Part shown: positions 42,226 to 45,667 of the stretch, piece by piece | Position numbering within the stretch: the first letter of the stretch is position 1 | Layout: each line of letters begins with the position of its first letter | Assembly (NCBI GenBank): GCA_032718475.1 | Contig: JAUCBJ010007143.1 | Span: forward strand, 1-45,667 | Reading direction: 5' to 3' | Length of the DNA: 45,667 bases | From: Nemertoderma westbladi | Lineage: Eukaryota; Xenacoelomorpha; Nemertodermatida; Nemertodermatidae | The notes under the pieces: model-generated | Database searches by the model: none | Told to the model about the DNA's origin: nothing | The model's input: the letters and a program-made list of their open reading frames with translations, nothing else | Position numbers and translations under genes: made by a program

Positions 42226-43576
42226 ATTATGACGTGTGTTACTTGTTACTTCTGTACTTATTATGTGGAGACCCCAACACGTTAATCAGTTACTAATCCC
42301 ATTTCATTATCCTGTTATCCAGCCGTTTTATAATACCCTTCCTGTTGTATGGAAAAATTAGAAGAGATGGTGGTAGCATCAACTTGTAGTATTTCTTTCT
42401 GATAGGGCTCCCATAGCCTTAGACGAAATCGTAGCTTGTACTGTAGTTAGCCTTAGCAGCAGCTGCAGTTGGCTAACCTGGCAGGGTTACCAGTATCCAC
42501 CAAATATAATTTGTAATTAAATATTTGTTGGAGCATAATCTAATCTAGTCCTAAAGACATTATAAAGTCCTGGGTACAAAAGGCAAGGCTGTAAGGTTAG
42601 ACATAACATGAATGTAAATTGTAAACTAAACAATATGCTAAAAGTAAAGTACAAAGTACCTAGAATGCTAGAATGTACTATTCAAATGCCAATATATTCT
42701 AAGTACAGTACAGTCATTACACTGAAGATACATACAGAGCTGCAAAGTAGGGCTCGATCGGAGCTCCGGCCTCCGGCTCCGGCCATTTTGGCACCTCCGG
42801 CTCCTGCTCCGGCTCCGGTAAAAATATTGCCGGAGTTAATTTTTTAATAAAGTATTATATTTCGTGCATATTCTAATCTGAACAATTATTTACACTATAA
42901 GTACTGAAGTAAGTACTGTAGTACAGCTTCAATATCAAGCATAATACACTGCAGTACTGCAGTATTTACTTAAAGTCAATGACTGACTGACTGTACTGCA
43001 GTACTGGTACTGGCCAGCTGGCTGACTAGCAGACTATTACAGATAGGCCCTACTGTAAAAAATTGTAAATGCTATGAATGAATGTACACTGTAGCTGTAC
43101 CACTGCAGCCATTTACTGCTGTCATGCTCTCATGCCAGCATACTGTACTGCAGTACTGGTACACGTACGGTAGGCTACCTACAGTACACACCTCTACCAC
43201 AGTTAGTGAGTTAGGTAACGGTACTGTAGGTAATTTTTAGCCGTCAGCGTCAGGCCGTCTGTCCGTGATAAATTAATTACTTAAATTTTAAATTGAAAAT
43301 TCGTCAGTTCGTAAATCTATAAATTATGAAATTAATTAGACCTACAGTCTGACAGTATGATTGATTATGAGCCATTCAGTTAGGGACAACAGCCATATAT
43401 GGACATAACAATGTAGCCAAAAATTACAATAATTTATAGTTGATGCAGCCAAATAATATAAGTGATTCATATATTTGCAGCCAATTTTGGCTAGATTTAC
43501 AGAAGAGCTCCAGCCAAATCACTACAGCAAAATTATTTTAAATATAGATGTGTAGTTAGTAATATGTATGGCAGTA
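42226..43576. other. Non-coding stretch with CTCCGG and TACTGCAGTA clusters
   Basis: No gene recognised. 42750-42835 is GC-rich with at least seven GGCTCCGG/CCTCCGG words and follows CAGAGCTGCAAAGTAGGG, which resembles the end of some hAT elements. 42900-43230 is dense in TACTGCAGTACTG palindromes. The 79-codon ORF (42608-42847) over the CTCCGG block is a composition effect. Confidence 0.5.
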
Positions 43577-43991
43577 TGGGGTGCCATTGATGTCAATACA
43601 ACAATACCCCTATCTAGTAGGGGAGAGGTGTGTAATTTTGTCATTGTCAGTAGTACTCCTGTACTCAGTCAGTCAATAGCAGCAATCTAGATAAGAAATG
43701 TCAGCTGTATAGTTTTGGCATGTTTGGAAAGACAATTTCCATCTAAATTTATTGGAATCAACGGCAACTGGTCATTTTCAGCTTTCAGGCAATTTATCTG
43801 TCAGATGAGCCCTGTCAGCCTGTATTCTGAACACTTCCTCTACGCCGTAAAGGTGGGCATAAGTGTTTTCTGTTCCACTTAATGCCCACCTCATCTAGCT
43901 CGTAGTGGGGGTAAGAGAAACATTCAAGAGTTGCAGCGCCCACCTAACACCCTAACGTTTTGATAGGGGTATTGGTATCAACGGCGCCCCA
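43577..43991. mobile_element. TA-flanked MITE with TGGGGYGCC ends
   Basis: The left end is TGGGGTGCCATTGATGTCAA and the right end, on the complement, is TGGGGCGCCGTTGATACCAA. The similarity runs about 38 bp, to CCCCTATC. The element is 415 bp, flanked by TA at 43575-43576 and 43992-43993. The interior contains an inverted AGGTGGGCATAAG / CTTAATGCCCACCT pair near 43850-43900. No ORF. Confidence 0.75.
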
Positions 43992-44021
43992 TACAGCCAC
44001 AGATTTACACCAACCAACCAA

Positions 44022-44039
44022 CCCCCCCCCCCCCCCCCC
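44022..44039. repeat. Poly-C tract (C18)
   Basis: A run of 18 C just after the MITE ending at 43991. Confidence 0.95.
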
Positions 44040-44200
44040 ACCCTCAACGCCCAAGGTACAGTACATATGTTTTAAGTCTCTAAGTCAAGAATGAACTGCA
44101 GAATTGTAGAAAGTGGTCTACTTAACCTACACTATATAACTACTGTATAGCAGTATACTTATTGTATATCTGTATAAGAAGTATATTTTGGGCATTAGAG

Positions 44201-45280
44201 ATGGCTTCTAAATTCAGCCGCAATTGCCGCTGCCTTCTTCATGAACACCTTGAGGAACCAGATGGTGTCGCCTTCAGTTTAGTTAGTCTAAAAAAGAAGA
44301 GCAAAAAAGTCCCTAAAAGAGTGCATGATGGCTTAATCGCAAAAGGGTGGCTGACTCCAACTCAAAATTTTATATGCACATACTGTCTCTATCTTTTTAA
44401 AATAATTACTGGGCAGCTGGGGATGTTGCTGAGAGAGAAGCAACTGCGGAAGTGGAAGAATGTATTGTGGATGTAGGCGACGATGATGATGATCTGCTAG
44501 ATAAGGTTAAAAAAAGAATGGTGGATGATGAAGTATTTCGTGGTAAAATCATATATCATGTTGGAAGTTGTTTGGCCAAATCATTAGAAATTGAAATGAT
44601 TGAAGATACCCGGGAAATAGATCAAAGTATGGTTGAATTGTCAGTGAAAGAAGTGCTTCAAAAAACAAATAAAGATGTAGTCACGTTTTTCAATGCTATA
44701 AGTACAAGACAGGCTCCAACAAGCAATGAAAAGAAAGTAAATTATATTACAGTTAAAGCAATTGAATTTTTAAAGTTTTTGAGAAACACACAATATTATG
44801 GTCCCCTTTCAACACGTGAATCACTGTGTGGGTATTTGGTTTCAGGGAGTAAGTTTTTTGTGAGTCTGTCTTCATGTACCTCTACTACACCATCGTATAT
44901 CACAACTTTAAAGTTGTTAAATACTTTTGCAGTCAGAACAAGTCCACCAACAGGCGAAGTTGTTATTGCGATTGACAATAACCAAGTACTTGGTAAGACG
45001 TACACACTATATCAACAAGGCTCAGGGCAGCCACTTTCAAAGGTGTGCTCTGTATTATCCCTTTCCATTTCCCAAGAACTTGGAATTCAAAGCCAGCGAC
45101 TCCTCACATGGGTTGATCTGAATGCTAATAGAAACATATTTTAATAGATGTGATGAGATCTTCGAATCCATCAAGTATTCTTTTATAGAGTCTGAGATTG
45201 CCGTTTTGATGGCTGAGTTGACTGGGCAACCAACAGATGATTCTTCGTTCATGGATAAGTTTTATGGATAGTTTTATATT
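44201..45280 (+). pseudogene. Unidentified, probably transposon-related protein, frameshifted
   Basis: Coding-like sequence in three successive frames. The first runs from ATG 44201 (MASKFSRNCRCLLHEH...) to about 44398, with CRC...H and CTYC pairs that could bind zinc and a Lys-rich middle. The second (about 44400-45142) has an acidic run (DVGDDDDDLLDKVKKR), helical segments, then SLCGYLVSGSKFF, SLSSCTSTTPSY, VIAIDNNQVLGKTY. The third (about 45125-45270) continues with FESIKYSFIESEIAVLMAEL and ends DKFYG. Frame changes occur near a T5A4 run (44394) and near 45125. The SGSKFF...IDNNQVLGKTY region gives an impression of a repeated invertebrate family, but I cannot name it. The ORF set lies in a transposon-rich area just before a BEL LTR. 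It may be a dead gene, or one with introns or sequencing errors. Confidence 0.55.
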
Positions 45281-45632
45281 ATTATTAACGGTACCAGGAG
45301 TATGCAAAACCAAAACTATCCACTGTCTGACTGTTGCCAAATATGGCTTACTACAACAAATAATATGGCCAAAACAACTTATTGAAATAGGAATTAAATG
45401 AACTGAAATTGCCATATATGGCTGAAAATTTAGGGAGAAACGATACATATTTGGCTGTATTGTAGTAGGCTGTTGCCTAATTATGCAATGCTTTTTAACT
45501 GTATCCATCTTATAAACATGAAGGTGAAATTTTTGTCTTGTAAGGCAAAAAGAAAAAGCTTTGTATAGTGCGCCCATTAAGAATTAAATTTACAGTAGTG
45601 GACAGCCAAATATGGCAATGTTTTATAGCCAT
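45281..45632. other. Non-coding stretch with GCCAAATATGGC palindromes
   Basis: No gene supported. GCCAAATATGGC or GCCATATATGGC words occur near 45340, 45410 and 45605. Related words lie at about 43390, upstream of the unidentified ORF. They might belong to ends of one element, but I could not define inverted repeats. Confidence 0.4.
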
Positions 45633-45667
45633 TGTTCGCGCTTTTGAAGACCTTTAGCAGTTTAACC
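45633..45667 (-). repeat. Start of a third BEL LTR, cut by window end
   Basis: The final 35 bp are identical to 10304-10338 and 20577-20611 and begin with TGTTCGCGC after an unrelated flank (TTTATAGCCAT). This fixes the LTR terminus and shows another insertion or solo LTR in the same orientation. Confidence 0.9.

Noticed and set aside
42608-42847. 79-codon ORF ending in Pro/Ala repeats
   Set aside because: The repeats come from the CTCCGG block. There is no homologous family or splice context.

Overview
The window is eukaryotic nuclear DNA, AT-rich, with little coding sequence and many repeats: long G or C homopolymers, several minisatellites, LTR and non-LTR retrotransposon fragments, and small inverted-repeat transposons. 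BEL/Pao and RTE-type elements together with an LC3C-like ATG8 gene suggest a marine invertebrate, perhaps a deuterostome. The species cannot be named from the sequence alone.

Host gene. The one clear host gene is an ATG8/LC3 autophagy gene on the + strand. Its complete ubiquitin-like core lies in one exon (34692-35086), and the protein ends exactly on the lipidation glycine. Three short exons upstream (7126-7195, 8954-9023, 33251-33335) share a start of the type MFSLRGANEN, a Ser/Asn-rich tail and a GTAAGT donor in the same phase. Each joins in frame to the LC3 exon. They look like duplicated alternative first exons spread over about 28 kb. The last intron ends in a 16-unit AT-rich minisatellite that runs up to the splice acceptor and contains no AG.

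Mobile block. Between the second and third first exons lies a composite BEL/Pao LTR element on the minus strand (10304-28039). Copy A (10304-20576) and copy B (from 20577) share the central LTR. Copy B is cut within gag and joined to an inverted LTR fragment. Both copies keep a long gag-protease ORF but lack reverse transcriptase, most of RNase H, and integrase. Both also carry an accessory region with a CCHC zinc knuckle that changes frame twice and has two shared in-frame TGA codons. The composite sits inside a 27-bp minisatellite, present on both sides. A third LTR of the same family begins at 45633.

Other regions. 4.0-6.5 kb holds a 53-bp tandem array interrupted by a broken RTE-type retrotransposon. 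7.3-9.7 kb has a short inverted-repeat element with 9-bp flanking repeats, a tRNA-Ser-derived SINE and an RTE tail. 36.1-37.2 kb is a 23-bp satellite split by a TA-flanked MITE. 38.5 kb is extremely G-rich. 39.5-40.2 kb is a piggyBac transposase remnant. 41.1-42.1 kb has two more RTE 3' tails. 43.6-44.0 kb is a second TA-flanked MITE. 44.2-45.3 kb is a broken ORF set of an unidentified, probably transposon-related, protein. No rRNA gene, functional tRNA gene, CRISPR array or bacterial-type operon was seen.
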